Origin: Caldilineaceae bacterium bin5
Lineage (GTDB): Bacteria; Chloroflexota; Anaerolineae; Caldilineales; Caldilineaceae
Direction: 5' to 3'
Assembly (NCBI GenBank): GCA_002238445.1
Contig: MPML01000003.1
Span: forward strand, 124,001-188,000
DNA: 64,000 nt
Below are positions 16,393-26,303 of the stretch, in pieces. Each line of letters starts with the position of its first letter. Position 1 is the first letter of the stretch. A program made the position numbers and the translations under genes. The notes beneath the pieces were generated by a model, which was given only the letters and a program-made list of their open reading frames with translations, made no database searches and had not been told where the DNA came from.

Positions 16393-17823
16393 TTACTTTA
16401 CCAGCGCCGCGTCCAAGGCTTCGGATACAGTGCGCGCGCCGATTATTTCGATTTCCGAGGGAAAGTCGGATGGGCCTGCTCCGGCGCCGTCCGCCGTCGA
16501 AATCTGGTCCCGCTGTGACTGTCTGCGCCGCAGCGCATGACGCGGCACAATCGCACGTGTGAAGCCCAGTTTGGCGGCTTCACGCAGCCTTAGAGTCAAA
16601 TGACTGACGCTGCGCAGCTCTCCGCTCAAGCCGACTTCCCCCATGAGCGCTGCCTCAGCAGCAATAGGCACGTTGCGATAGCTGCTTGTGACGGCCGCTG
16701 CGATCGCCAGGTCTGCAGCCGGTTCACCGATACGCAACCCGCCAATCACATTGACAAAAATGTCCTGGGCGCTCAGATTGAGGCCCAATCGTTTGCTTAA
16801 TACAGCCGTCACCAGCAGCAGTCGGTTGAAGTCCACGCCATTGCCTGTGCGCCGGGGCTGGCTAAAGGAAGTCGGGCTGGCCAGGGCCTGAACCTCCACC
16901 AATAGAGGCCGGCTGCCTTCCAGCGGCACCGCTATCGCGCTGCCGGCCGCGTTAGGGAGCCGTTCCGCCAAAAACAACTCTGATGGGTTGGCAACTGGCG
17001 CCATGCCGCGTTCCGTCATTTCAAAGACACCCACTTCATTTGTGCTGCCGAAGCGGTTCTTGACAGAGTGCAACAGACGGTAGGCGTGGAACCGCTCCCC
17101 TTCCAGCTGCAGCACGGCATCCACCATATGCTCGAGCACGCGCGGTCCTGCAATTGCACCTTCTTTGGTCACATGCCCAACCAGAAACACGGGTATGTTC
17201 AGTTGTCGCGCCAGTCGCAGCAGATGGGCCGCGCAGTCTCTCACCTGGGATACCGATCCCGCCGCACTCGCGCTGGCATTGCTATGAATCGCCTGCACCG
17301 AATCGACAATAACCAGCGAGGGTTTCACCTTGCCGATCTGTTCCAGAATCTGTTCCAAAATAGTGTCGGCTAGAATGAGCAGGCGTTCTTCGTCCAACGC
17401 CAAACGCGTCGCCCGCCGCCCAATCTGATAGGCACTCTCCTCACCGCTGATGTACAGCACCTGTCCAACGTTGCGCGCCACTTCCGCAGCCGTCTGAATG
17501 AGCAGTGTACTCTTGCCGATGCCTGGATCGCCGCCCACCAATATGCCGGACCCGGGCACGATCCCGCCCCCAAGGACGCGATTAAATTCAGGATTCTCTA
17601 GAACGATGCGCCGCGAGGGCTCATCAGGGATTTCTGGCAGAGCAACAGGCTCCGGCACGGTCTCGGACGCCGCCTTGCCAGCGCCCAAACTGGCAGTGCC
17701 CTCCTGGACCCTCCGTTCTTCAAGAGTGTTCCACTCGCCGCACTCCGGGCATCTTCCCATCCATTTCATCTGCGCGCTGCCGCACTCACCGCAAATGAAA
17801 TGGGTTCTAACCCTGGTCGCCAC
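16393..17823 (-). CDS. radA: DNA repair protein RadA (Sms)
   Basis: The 476-residue protein is a RecA-like branch-migration ATPase. The N-terminal zinc finger has cysteines at 11, 14, 25 and 28 (CGEC, CPEC). Walker A is GGDPGIGKST at 97-106, the RadA-specific KNRFGS motif lies in SVKNRFGSTNEVG, and a Lon-protease-like C-terminal domain follows. The start codon is GTG at 17823. It lies between glyA, whose stop is 21 bases upstream, and the O-methyltransferase on the same strand. Confidence 0.97.
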   Translation of the reverse strand: MATRVRTHFICGECGSAQMKWMGRCPECGEWNTLEERRVQEGTASLGAGKAASETVPEPVALPEIPDEPSRRIVLENPEFNRVLGGGIVPGSGILVGGDPGIGKSTLLIQTAAEVARNVGQVLYISGEESAYQIGRRATRLALDEERLLILADTILEQILEQIGKVKPSLVIVDSVQAIHSNASASAAGSVSQVRDCAAHLLRLARQLNIPVFLVGHVTKEGAIAGPRVLEHMVDAVLQLEGERFHAYRLLHSVKNRFGSTNEVGVFEMTERGMAPVANPSELFLAERLPNAAGSAIAVPLEGSRPLLVEVQALASPTSFSQPRRTGNGVDFNRLLLVTAVLSKRLGLNLSAQDIFVNVIGGLRIGEPAADLAIAAAVTSSYRNVPIAAEAALMGEVGLSGELRSVSHLTLRLREAAKLGFTRAIVPRHALRRRQSQRDQISTADGAGAGPSDFPSEIEIIGARTVSEALDAALVK

Positions 17824-17844
17824 GGACGCCTTCCCTTTGCTGTT

Positions 17845-19161
17845 CTAAGCGGGTGCCGGAAAAGACTGCACCATTGTCAAGACTTCGTCCCGTACTGTTT
17901 CCTGCAAAGCAGTATCTTTGGGACTGTGCGCAATCGATGCAATCCAACGGCCAATCTGCTCAAACTCAGGTTGCTTCATCCCCCTGGTTGTAGCCGCCGG
18001 AGTGCCCAGCCGAATGCCGCTGGTCACCATAGCCTTGCGCTTGTCAAACGGAATCATGTTCTTGTTACAGTGGATCGAAGCATTGTCCAGGGCCAGCTCC
18101 ACCAACTTGCCGTTGATTTCTTCCTCTGCAAGGCTGTTCAAATCGATCAACAGTAGGTGATTGTCTGTGCCCCCTGACACACTGCGAAGACCTTCTCGCT
18201 GCAGAGTGTCGCTCAGCACCTGCGCGTTGTCCAGAATCTGCTGCTGATACGTCTTGAACTCCTCCTCCATCGCCAGCTTGAATCCGACCGCTTTCGCTGC
18301 AATAATATGCATGAGCGGACCGCCTTGAATGCCTGGAAAGACCGCTCGGTCGATTGACCTGGCATGCTCTTTCCGGCAGAGTATCAAGCCGCCGCGCGGT
18401 CCCCGTAGCGTCTTATGAGTCGTGGTTGTCACAACGTCACAATAGGGAACAGGATCCGGGTGCAATCCCGCCGCAATGAGGCCGGCTACATGGGCCATGT
18501 CCATCATCAAGAGGCACCCTGCTTCGTCTGCAATCTCCCGCAGCTTGGAATAATCGAAATGGCGCGGGTAGGCGCTGGCCCCCACCAGGAGTAGTTTTGG
18601 CTGGTGTTCATTTGCCATCTTCCGGATGACATCATAATCGAGTTGCTCGGTCTGCGGATCGAGCCCGTAGTGGATGAAGTTGTAGTAGTGGCCGGAGCTG
18701 TTCAGATGGAATCCATGGCTCAAGTGGCCGCCGTGATCCAGCTTCATCGCCAATACCGTATCGCCCGGTTCCAACAAGGCCATGTAGACCGCCGCGTTGG
18801 CCTGGGCGCCGGAATGGGGTTGTACATTGGCATGCTCAGCCCCGAAAAGTTCTGACGCCCGTTCAATAGCGATCTTTTCGGCAATGTCAACGTACTGGCA
18901 GCCGCCGTAGTAGCGCCGTCCCGGATAGCCTTCGGCATACTTGTTAGTCAGAACACTGCCGGCTGCCGCCAACACCTCGGGGAAAACGTAGTTTTCGCTG
19001 GCGATCAGTTCGATACCGTACGTCTGCCGCTGTCGCTCCAACTCTATCGCACTGTATATTTCGGGATCCCCGTCCCGCAGCAACTGCCGCGGATCAGGTT
19101 GTTCTGTCCAGGCGGGAAGAGCCGCGCCAGTCGCCTGCGATTTTGAAGAAATTACGGTCAT
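17845..19161 (-). CDS. glyA: Serine hydroxymethyltransferase
   Basis: The 438-residue PLP enzyme interconverts serine and glycine with tetrahydrofolate, feeding one-carbon metabolism. Conserved segments are [43 protein letters not shown] and the PLP-lysine motif [14 protein letters not shown]. The ATG at 19161 is preceded by GGAG; the frame is open to 19221 with an unrelated extension. The 15 or so extra residues before [11 protein letters not shown] make the N-terminus slightly longer than usual. Confidence 0.97.
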   Translation of the reverse strand: MTVISSKSQATGAALPAWTEQPDPRQLLRDGDPEIYSAIELERQRQTYGIELIASENYVFPEVLAAAGSVLTNKYAEGYPGRRYYGGCQYVDIAEKIAIERASELFGAEHANVQPHSGAQANAAVYMALLEPGDTVLAMKLDHGGHLSHGFHLNSSGHYYNFIHYGLDPQTEQLDYDVIRKMANEHQPKLLLVGASAYPRHFDYSKLREIADEAGCLLMMDMAHVAGLIAAGLHPDPVPYCDVVTTTTHKTLRGPRGGLILCRKEHARSIDRAVFPGIQGGPLMHIIAAKAVGFKLAMEEEFKTYQQQILDNAQVLSDTLQREGLRSVSGGTDNHLLLIDLNSLAEEEINGKLVELALDNASIHCNKNMIPFDKRKAMVTSGIRLGTPAATTRGMKQPEFEQIGRWIASIAHSPKDTALQETVRDEVLTMVQSFPAPA

Positions 19162-19504
19162 CGGTGTCCGCTCCAAAGTCGGTTCGTTCTCAAAGCACGA
19201 AAAGTAAAATCCAATCTGCACCAGCAGAGAACATTAGCACGGGCGCTGACATACGTCAATTTCCGCGGGATATTCAGCATGCGTAATCTCTGCGGAACTT
19301 GGAATGTTCCGCCGGAATCAAAACACCAGGCGCAGCTAACGCCGCCAAAGTTCGGCCGGGAAGCCGTCCCTTCCACTACAGGAAACTGAAACGGGATTGC
19401 CCGTGGGCGAGACACTATGAACAAGAGGCGCTGTCACCGATTGACCTTCAAAAAAAGGCCTGTGATAGAATTGGCAGGGCCGAATTTCGGCATTCGGGCC
19501 CTGG

Positions 19505-20290
19505 GTGATGAGGAGAAACCGTCGAACCGGCGTTAATTGGTCCAATGGGCGTCGTAGCAGGCCCTACCATGAAATTAGCACGCGAATGAAAAGGCCAAAG
19601 AGGCGTAACAAGCGGGCCGCCGCGCCAACGACTGCCGGCCGGCAACTGGATGTTGAGCCGCGTCTCGTCAAAATAAACCGAAATCGGAGGCAGCTGCCTC
19701 GCCAGGCGCGAGCATGTTTCATCTGCCTGCTGCTGTTTCTCAACGCGGCATGTAGCAGGCACGAATACGTAGGTACAGTATTCGATGAAGTCGAGCCGGC
19801 AGCGCCGCTTCACGGCCAAAACTATGACGGGTCATCCTTCAACCTCGCTGACCTGAAAGGCGATCCGGTTCTTCTGTTCTTCGGCTATACCTTCTGCCCC
19901 GATACCTGTCCACTAACTATGATGGAGCTGGCAGCGGCCCAACGCGCGTTGGACGACGAGGCTCCTTCCCTGGCCGCCGATCTAAAAGTAGTCTTCGTCT
20001 CACTGGACCCTAAGCGGGACAATCTCGCCCGTCTGCAGCCCTACGTCCACGCCTTTGACCCCCGGTTTCTCGGTGTGCGTGTTACCGAAAGCGAGCTGGA
20101 TGCCCTCAAACCGGCCTACGGCATATATTCCGACCCCGCCGAGGGCCAAAGCCTTGCCGACGACTACTACCTGCTGGATCATACTTCAGGCGTTTATCTC
20201 ATCGACCGCGCTGGGAACTGGCGGGCTCTGTTCAATACAGATGTGACCTCGGAAGAGTTGACGGCAGATTTGCAAGCCTTACTTCGCTAA
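19505..20290 (+). CDS. SCO1/SenC/PrrC family copper-binding lipoprotein
   Basis: The product (261 residues from this start) has the thioredoxin-like SCO fold. The copper ligands are CPDTCP and the later His in LLDHTSGVYLID, and FVSLDPKRD is also typical. These proteins deliver copper to cytochrome c oxidase CuA or act as thiol reductants. A hydrophobic stretch ending LLLFLNAAC is a lipobox, so the mature protein is probably a membrane-anchored lipoprotein. The start is uncertain: 19505 leaves an unusually long Arg-rich leader before the hydrophobic core, and the ATG at 19586 shortens it by 27 residues. Confidence 0.9.
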   Translation: MMRRNRRTGVNWSNGRRSRPYHEISTRMKRPKRRNKRAAAPTTAGRQLDVEPRLVKINRNRRQLPRQARACFICLLLFLNAACSRHEYVGTVFDEVEPAAPLHGQNYDGSSFNLADLKGDPVLLFFGYTFCPDTCPLTMMELAAAQRALDDEAPSLAADLKVVFVSLDPKRDNLARLQPYVHAFDPRFLGVRVTESELDALKPAYGIYSDPAEGQSLADDYYLLDHTSGVYLIDRAGNWRALFNTDVTSEELTADLQALLR

Positions 20291-20334
20291 CCGATCTCGC
20301 AGGTCGCCCAGGTCCCGACCGGAAAATACCAGTA

Positions 20335-20940
20335 ATGCGCACATTTATTGCGATTGAAATCCCCCTCGCACTGAAGAATCAGTTGCGAATCGAACAGAAC
20401 CGCCTGCGGGAGCTCCCGGCGCTGCGTGGCTTACCCTATGTACTTCGCTGGACCAATCCTGACAACCTGCACCTGACCTTGCGATTCCTGGGTGAGACGG
20501 ACGCGAACCAGCGCCAGCAGCTGGAAGAGGGGCTGGAAAAAATTGCGGCAAGGCACGGACCTTTCCCGCTGGCGCCTTCCCGGCTCGGATGTTTCAATTC
20601 GTGGAAAAACCTGCGAGTGCTGTGGTTGGGGATCGGTGGCGAGTCTGAAGCCCTGCACGCAGTGCAATCAGAGGTCGAACTGCTCGCTCGGCAGGTTGGG
20701 TTCACTCCGGAGCGAAAGCGCTTCTCGCCTCACATTACCTTCGCCCGTGCCGCCCGCAACGCACAACGGTCCGATTTGCGCGCCGCATCTGAACAGCTGC
20801 GCCGCGCAGCGGCTCAAGAATTTCACCAGAGTTGGATCGAATGGAGGGTAGACGAACTGCATCTCATCCGCAGCGTTCTGGGCCGTGGAGGCGCCGCGTA
20901 CTTCAATCTGGCAACCAGCTCGTTAGCGGCCGACGCGTAA
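20335..20940 (+). CDS. thpR: RNA 2',3'-cyclic phosphodiesterase
   Basis: The 201-residue protein is a 2H phosphoesterase of the LigT/ThpR family. Two HxTx-type motifs are present, HLTL at 46-49 and HITF at 133-136, with the usual N-terminal FIAIEIP strand. The enzyme opens 2',3'-cyclic phosphates on RNA ends. It follows the SCO1-like gene on the same strand after 44 bases and converges on the Amt-like gene, ending 5 bases before that stop. Confidence 0.95.
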   Translation: MRTFIAIEIPLALKNQLRIEQNRLRELPALRGLPYVLRWTNPDNLHLTLRFLGETDANQRQQLEEGLEKIAARHGPFPLAPSRLGCFNSWKNLRVLWLGIGGESEALHAVQSEVELLARQVGFTPERKRFSPHITFARAARNAQRSDLRAASEQLRRAAAQEFHQSWIEWRVDELHLIRSVLGRGGAAYFNLATSSLAADA

Positions 20941-20945
20941 ACTCC

Positions 20946-22430
20946 TCACTGGAATCGGGGTTCCTCGGCCGGTAATTCTGCCGCCGATGGCGTTGCCATT
21001 TCCTGCGAAAACTGGACATCCGGTCGCTGTTCTCTTGTGCCGTCAGTCCATCGCCGCTGGCTGGTTGGAAGGGGTTCCTGGTGGGACGCATACTCATCGC
21101 TCTGCACAGCCCTGCCAAAGCTATAGAAGAAAAGACCCAGCGGTGCACAGATGAGGCTGCCGCTGATAAATCCCCAGAGGCTCAACCCAACTATGCCAAC
21201 AATTTGCGCCTGTACCTGTCCCGGAAAATCGGCCCGGAAGCCAGACGCCGCCAGCAGTCCGGTAACCCCTTGCCCTGTGACTCCCAGATAACTTTCGGCC
21301 CCGATCTGCTGCCAGCCTGCCCCGGCTGCACCGTCGGCAAAGATGCCCACAAACAGCAGCCCTATCACAGCCGGCAGTCCCGCCGTAGCAAATATCCCTG
21401 CACCGTCTTCGAGGCGAAACACCCTCCGCAGCGCAAAAGTCACATACGGAACACTGGCCCCGGCCATCAGGCCGATCAGGAGCGCGCCAACGTGTCCGGG
21501 AAACGGACCCGCCGCCAAACCGGCGATTACACCCGCAACCAGACCTCGAACACTCATCCCAGGATCGCTCGTGCCTGTCACGAACCACGTATAGAGCAGC
21601 GGAACTGTCACGCCGCCTACCGCGTAGAGCAGACCGTTAACAGCCGTTCGCATCGCGGTGAAGGAATTCGTCCCCGGCTGCTGAACAGGGCTTGCCCAAA
21701 CCCAAGCCAGCACGCCAGCCATGACGAGTAAAGCGCCCACGACCGCCAGCAATGGCAAGTGCACGCTAGGCAACTCGGAGTCGGCAGCCGTCGCCCCACC
21801 GTTTCGGCGCGGCGGCCACACCAGCAAAGCGGCCAGTGACGCCGAAGCTGAGACCAGGAAGACAGTGCCCCCTCCGCCGAAATCTACCATCCCGTGTCCC
21901 AGACCGATATTTCGCCCCAATGCCGACAGCCAGCCGCCCCCCTGTACCCAGTTGCCGGCCAGCGGATAGATAAAGCCGCCGACAACCAGCGCCACGATCA
22001 ATGTCGCCAGCGCAGGAGCGCGTCCTCTCAATGCCAGAATGGGTAACAACGCCGCAGCCATGGACCACGGTACGTGCGCTAGAAAGAGGCCCAGCGCCGT
22101 GGGAGTTGCCGCCGCGCCGCTGAGGAACCAGCCTTCCAGGCCCACAGTAACCCAGCCGATTCCCCAACCTTCAGGTAGAGGGCTCCACCCGCGCATCAGC
22201 CCGGAAAGCTCCGGATGATCCATATAGAGGAAACCGACGCTGCCAAACTGAAACGCAAAGCCAACCGCCCAGTACCCTATCCCGGCCAGGCAAAACGCTG
22301 CCAGCCCTCCCAGCGCTGCATCCCACGCCCGTTCGGCTCTCATGCCCGATGCGGCAACCAGCATCAGTCCAGCCGGCAAAAGGAAAGCAAGGCCGCTGGC
22401 GGTCAGTTGCCAGAGGTATGAACTGTCCAT
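20946..22430 (-). CDS. Ammonium transporter (Amt) family homologue without twin histidines
   Basis: The 494-residue protein has about eleven predicted membrane helices and the Amt-like order of motifs, but key pore residues differ. In the segment corresponding to AmtB DFAGGTVVHI this protein reads DFGGGGTVFLV, with Leu where the first pore His belongs. In the segment corresponding to DVFGVHGVGG it reads DGAGIFATAG, with Phe where the second His belongs. The cytoplasmic tail lacks a recognisable GlnK-contact pattern and is polar. It may be a sensor, a channel with other selectivity or a non-conducting paralogue; ammonium transport should not be assumed. Confidence 0.8.
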   Translation of the reverse strand: MDSSYLWQLTASGLAFLLPAGLMLVAASGMRAERAWDAALGGLAAFCLAGIGYWAVGFAFQFGSVGFLYMDHPELSGLMRGWSPLPEGWGIGWVTVGLEGWFLSGAAATPTALGLFLAHVPWSMAAALLPILALRGRAPALATLIVALVVGGFIYPLAGNWVQGGGWLSALGRNIGLGHGMVDFGGGGTVFLVSASASLAALLVWPPRRNGGATAADSELPSVHLPLLAVVGALLVMAGVLAWVWASPVQQPGTNSFTAMRTAVNGLLYAVGGVTVPLLYTWFVTGTSDPGMSVRGLVAGVIAGLAAGPFPGHVGALLIGLMAGASVPYVTFALRRVFRLEDGAGIFATAGLPAVIGLLFVGIFADGAAGAGWQQIGAESYLGVTGQGVTGLLAASGFRADFPGQVQAQIVGIVGLSLWGFISGSLICAPLGLFFYSFGRAVQSDEYASHQEPLPTSQRRWTDGTREQRPDVQFSQEMATPSAAELPAEEPRFQ

Positions 22431-22642
22431 AGCATTGCGTTCCCTACGTCGGCCCTCATAATAAATCTACTCGTCGCTGCCCGTGCGCTTAACAGGCCCG
22501 ATGGTGTGGCGCCATTGGTTCTGCGCGCCAGGATCACCCGGGCCACCGTTGATTTCTCAGTCTAGCATAGCAGACAATCTGGAACGGAACAAAGCATCCC
22601 GGTAAGACGAACTACCTCTCGCGTTGGTACTGAATCAGCCAA

Positions 22643-23965
22643 GTGATACAATTGCCTGATGTCGGAGGAAAGTATAACGGGGGCTCTCAGGCTCCGAACT
22701 ATGGAAGATCAACAGTGTTGAGAGAAGAAATCGCGCGCCGACTCGAAAAACAGGTTCAAACAGAGCGGGTTCTCTTTAACCTGGTTAGAATCATTTTCCT
22801 GACTCTGGTTCTCCTCGTGCTCTGGAACGTGTGGAGTGTTACAACAGCGCATTTGACCGAACAGTTTCTCGCCGTTGAACAACAGTCGGACGCGCTGATC
22901 GATCCGGATGAAGGCGAAGACGCGCTCACCCCTGAAAACATCGAGGCCTATATTTTGGCCTTGACCTTGCGCCTTCGAGAAGACCAGTTGTCCGTTTCTG
23001 TCGGCAACGACCCCAGGCCCCGGGCATTTACGATCAATCCTGGCGAGCCGGCTCGCTACATTGCCGCCCGGCTGGCCGCATCCGGTTTTGTAAGCGATGC
23101 GGACCTGTTCAACCTGTACCTGCGGGTGAACAATCTGGACAGAAATATTGAAGCAGGTAACTTCATGCTGGCAGAGTCAATGACTATTCCTGAGATTGCC
23201 GGGGAATTGCAGCAGGCCCGTTTCGAAGAAGTTCTGGTGACCATTCCTGAAGGCTTTCGGGCCGAAGAAATCGCAGAACGGCTGGCCGAAAACTTCGTCA
23301 TCGACAGCGAGCGTTTCCTGACAGCTGTACGCCAACCCCAGAGCCTGGGCTTCCTGACCGATTACGAATTCTTGACCAATCTACCTGCCGGCGCATCACT
23401 TGAAGGCTATCTCTTCCCCGACACATACCGCTTTCCCGTCAATGCCAGTGGGCCGGAAATAATCCTGGCTTCCATGTTGGACAACTTTGAGAATCGAATC
23501 GGCGCCGAGGGCCTGCTCGGTGGAGCCAGTGGAATGAGTGGCCATGACCTGATCACGCTGGCTTCGATCGTCGAGCGCGAGGCCGTCCAGGATGATGAAC
23601 GGCCGCTGATTGCCAGTGTCTACCTCAATCGTCTGAACAACACATGCCGCGATGTTGGAGGACGTTATCTGCAAGCCGACCCCACAGTGCAATATGCCAA
23701 AGGCACGACCGGCGACTGGTGGTGGAAGCCGCAGACGATCGAAGAATACGCACTGGTGGATAGCCTCTACAATACCTACTTGCATCAAGGACTACCTCCT
23801 GGCCCCATTGCCAGCCCAGGTCAGCGCGCCATCGAAGCGACCAGAAATCCAGGTCAGACTACTTACTGCTTTTTCCTTGCAACTGGCGAAGACGGTCGCC
23901 ACGTTTTCGCGCTATCATTGGCCGAGCACCAGCAGAATTTCTCTACCTACGGCTACCAGCCTTAG
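22643..23965 (+). CDS. mltG: Endolytic murein transglycosylase MltG
   Basis: The 440-residue protein has a short cytoplasmic N-terminus, one membrane helix ([17 protein letters not shown]) and an extracytoplasmic YceG-like domain. The catalytic Glu is Glu311 in ASIVEREAV, followed by [15 protein letters not shown] and the PPGPIASPG segment typical of the family. MltG cleaves nascent peptidoglycan and ends glycan chains. The start is uncertain: the ATG at 22643 is not well spaced from a ribosome binding site, and a GTG near 22715 would shorten the cytoplasmic part. It is divergent from the Amt-like gene. Confidence 0.93.
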   Translation: MIQLPDVGGKYNGGSQAPNYGRSTVLREEIARRLEKQVQTERVLFNLVRIIFLTLVLLVLWNVWSVTTAHLTEQFLAVEQQSDALIDPDEGEDALTPENIEAYILALTLRLREDQLSVSVGNDPRPRAFTINPGEPARYIAARLAASGFVSDADLFNLYLRVNNLDRNIEAGNFMLAESMTIPEIAGELQQARFEEVLVTIPEGFRAEEIAERLAENFVIDSERFLTAVRQPQSLGFLTDYEFLTNLPAGASLEGYLFPDTYRFPVNASGPEIILASMLDNFENRIGAEGLLGGASGMSGHDLITLASIVEREAVQDDERPLIASVYLNRLNNTCRDVGGRYLQADPTVQYAKGTTGDWWWKPQTIEEYALVDSLYNTYLHQGLPPGPIASPGQRAIEATRNPGQTTYCFFLATGEDGRHVFALSLAEHQQNFSTYGYQP

Positions 23966-23997
23966 TCTGGCGGCATAATGTAGCGAAAAGAGTATTG

Positions 23998-25029
23998 ATG
24001 CCGCGCCTTTTCTCCTCTAAGTTGCTACGTAAGGTCGAAAAATCTGTAGGAGCAGGAATTTCACTGCTGCGCGCAGGTTGTGTTACCATCTATGGCGCTC
24101 AATCTTCACGTTGCGCCTTTTTCTGTCTCGTCATTTCCCTGTCTCTCTCAGCCTGCTCCTCAACTCGGCCCGTAGTAAAGATTGGACTGTTGGCTCCGTT
24201 CGAAGGGCTCCACCGTGAGAGCGGATACGAAGCATTGGCAGCCATGCGCGTTGCTCTTTCAGACTATCCACTTGCCGAGGTCGAGGCCTTGCCCCTTGCG
24301 CTGGACACTTCAGCAGACCCGGCGCAGGCCCGCCGCTCGGCTCTGAAAATGCTGCGCGATGATAGTGTGGTAGCTGTAATCGGACCTTTGCAGGCGCCAA
24401 CCGTATCCGCGGTGGCCGATGTCATCAAGACCTCGCATCTGGACGTTTGGCTGCCGACTACGCCTGCCACCGCACAGAAGGCCCAGGTAATGATCCTCAC
24501 CCTGCTAGCGCAAATCGAAGGGCAGAAAATTTCGCTGGCCGGGCTGGATGCCGCTTGGCCTCAGCTGTCTGCCATGGAGTGGTCCGCGCTAACAGGCAAG
24601 ACAGTGACAATGGCGGATGATGTTGATAGTGTCGCCGCCGCCGACGGAGTGCTCTGGTTGGGAAACGCTCAGGACGGCGCTGCATTTCTCGCCCGTCTTA
24701 GAGCGCTTAACTCTGCAGTGCCCTTCTGGACAACGAACGTTGCCGGAGATCCGGTCTTTTTCTCGCTGTTGCAGGAGCGGCTGAACGGAGCGCCGCCTGG
24801 CCCTGTCTATTGGGCTTTCCCGTTGCCCGATAGCCCCGACCAATACGTCGAGTGGGCGGCAACGCAGCAAGAACCATCGCCAACCGCGTTTGCCGTCTAC
24901 CAGGCAACAAGGTGGGCGTTAGCTAAGGCTGCCGGCCATGACGTCGCAGTTGAAGAGCCTGGACTTGCCATTTTTGGCCTCGATCGCGAAGGAAGAAGCG
25001 AACTGGCGGAATATGTCCCTTTGCCCTGA
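23998..25029 (+). CDS. ABC-type branched-chain amino acid-like binding lipoprotein
   Basis: The product has a signal sequence ending in a lipobox (LSLSAC) and then the periplasmic-binding-fold pattern of LivJ-type receptors. The pattern includes VKIGLLAPFEG at the N-terminus of the mature protein, VVAVIGPLQAPTVSAVADV and a C-terminal TAFAVYQATRWAL segment. At about 290 mature residues it is shorter than typical LivJ (about 345), and no permease or ATPase genes adjoin it. It may therefore be a free-standing sensor or orphan receptor. It starts 32 bases after mltG, suggesting co-transcription. Confidence 0.8.
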   Translation: MPRLFSSKLLRKVEKSVGAGISLLRAGCVTIYGAQSSRCAFFCLVISLSLSACSSTRPVVKIGLLAPFEGLHRESGYEALAAMRVALSDYPLAEVEALPLALDTSADPAQARRSALKMLRDDSVVAVIGPLQAPTVSAVADVIKTSHLDVWLPTTPATAQKAQVMILTLLAQIEGQKISLAGLDAAWPQLSAMEWSALTGKTVTMADDVDSVAAADGVLWLGNAQDGAAFLARLRALNSAVPFWTTNVAGDPVFFSLLQERLNGAPPGPVYWAFPLPDSPDQYVEWAATQQEPSPTAFAVYQATRWALAKAAGHDVAVEEPGLAIFGLDREGRSELAEYVPLP

Positions 25030-25094
25030 GCCAGGTAGGGCAGAAACTTCACTCCTACAGCAAAGACCACACTTTATTCGGCCCATAATCCAAA

Positions 25095-26303
25095 ATGCGT
25101 CTTGTCTTTATCTCCTGGGAATACCCCCCACATGTCGTCGGCGGAATAGGGAAACATGTAGCGGAGCTTGTGCCGGCATTTAGAGCTCTTGCCGACGAAG
25201 GCGAATCCCCGTTCCAACTCGACGTGTTAACGCCTCAAACCGGCAACGCGCCTGAAGTCGAGGAACTGTCGCAGGCGGTGACTATCTACCGGGTAGAAAC
25301 TCCTTCGGTTAATCCCTTGGATCTGTTTAACAGCGTCGTCGACAACAACCGTTATCTGGTTTCGAAGGCACGGGAGCTACACGCCAGCAACCCCTATTCG
25401 CTTATTCACGTCCACGAGTGGTTGACCGCCTCAGCCGGTATCGAACTCAAACATGCCTGGAAAATCCCTCTAGTCTCGACCATCCATGCCACCGAGAGGG
25501 GGCGGCACCATTCACATGTGCCCAACGAAACCAGTAGTAAGATAAATCAGCTGGAGTGGCAGGTATGCTTCGAATCCTGGCGGATAATCGTCTGTAGTTC
25601 CTATATGGCCGGCGAACTGAGTAGATTCTTCGACGTGCCTCTCGATAAAGTAACGCTGATTCCCAACGGTGTTGATGTCACTCCGTTTGAGTCATGCTCG
25701 GATGAGCGTGTGCAGGAACTGAAAGCTAGATTTGCGCCCAACGGGGAAAAATTACTGTTCTATATAGGTCGCATCACGCCGGAGAAGGGTGTGCAAGTTC
25801 TGCTGCAGGCGCTGCCTTCAATACACGAGAAACTCCCCAACGTCCGTCTGCTGGTGGCGGGCAGGAACAGCGAGCAGATGCAGCCGCTGGTGGATGAGCT
25901 TGGAATCGGGGAGGCCGTCGAGTTGCTGGGATTCATCGACAGCGAAACGCGCGACTGTCTGTATCGTAGCGTCGATGCGGCAGTTTTTCCCAGCCTCTAC
26001 GAACCCTTTGGGATCGTTGCTCTCGAGGCAATGGCCGCCGGCTGTAACGTCATCGCCAGCGACGTCGGCGGGCTGAGTGAAGTCGTCGACCACCGGCGTA
26101 CAGGACTGACAGTGCGACCAAACGATGCCCAGAACATTGCATGGGCAGTAGAACAACTATTTTCGGATCCGGTCCAGGCGCAGGCAATGCGGACTCGCGC
26201 CCTGCAAGAGGTGATGCGGTCTTACAACTGGGTCACGATTGCCGCTTCGACCTTGGATACCTACAAAGCGGTCGTGGCGCAACGGCAGGATGTCAACTGG
26301 TAA
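25095..26303 (+). CDS. Glycosyltransferase family 4 / glycogen-synthase-like
   Basis: The 402-residue GT-B enzyme has an N-terminal domain starting [22 protein letters not shown], which resembles the GT5/GT4 glycogen-synthase-like N-terminus. The C-terminal GT1 domain has [17 protein letters not shown], the NDP-sugar-binding region [17 protein letters not shown] and GLSEVV. The acceptor is unknown; glycogen, trehalose or surface-glycan synthesis are possible. Its 3' end overlaps the convergent pyrimidine phosphorylase gene by 11 bases. Confidence 0.92.
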   Translation: MRLVFISWEYPPHVVGGIGKHVAELVPAFRALADEGESPFQLDVLTPQTGNAPEVEELSQAVTIYRVETPSVNPLDLFNSVVDNNRYLVSKARELHASNPYSLIHVHEWLTASAGIELKHAWKIPLVSTIHATERGRHHSHVPNETSSKINQLEWQVCFESWRIIVCSSYMAGELSRFFDVPLDKVTLIPNGVDVTPFESCSDERVQELKARFAPNGEKLLFYIGRITPEKGVQVLLQALPSIHEKLPNVRLLVAGRNSEQMQPLVDELGIGEAVELLGFIDSETRDCLYRSVDAAVFPSLYEPFGIVALEAMAAGCNVIASDVGGLSEVVDHRRTGLTVRPNDAQNIAWAVEQLFSDPVQAQAMRTRALQEVMRSYNWVTIAASTLDTYKAVVAQRQDVNW

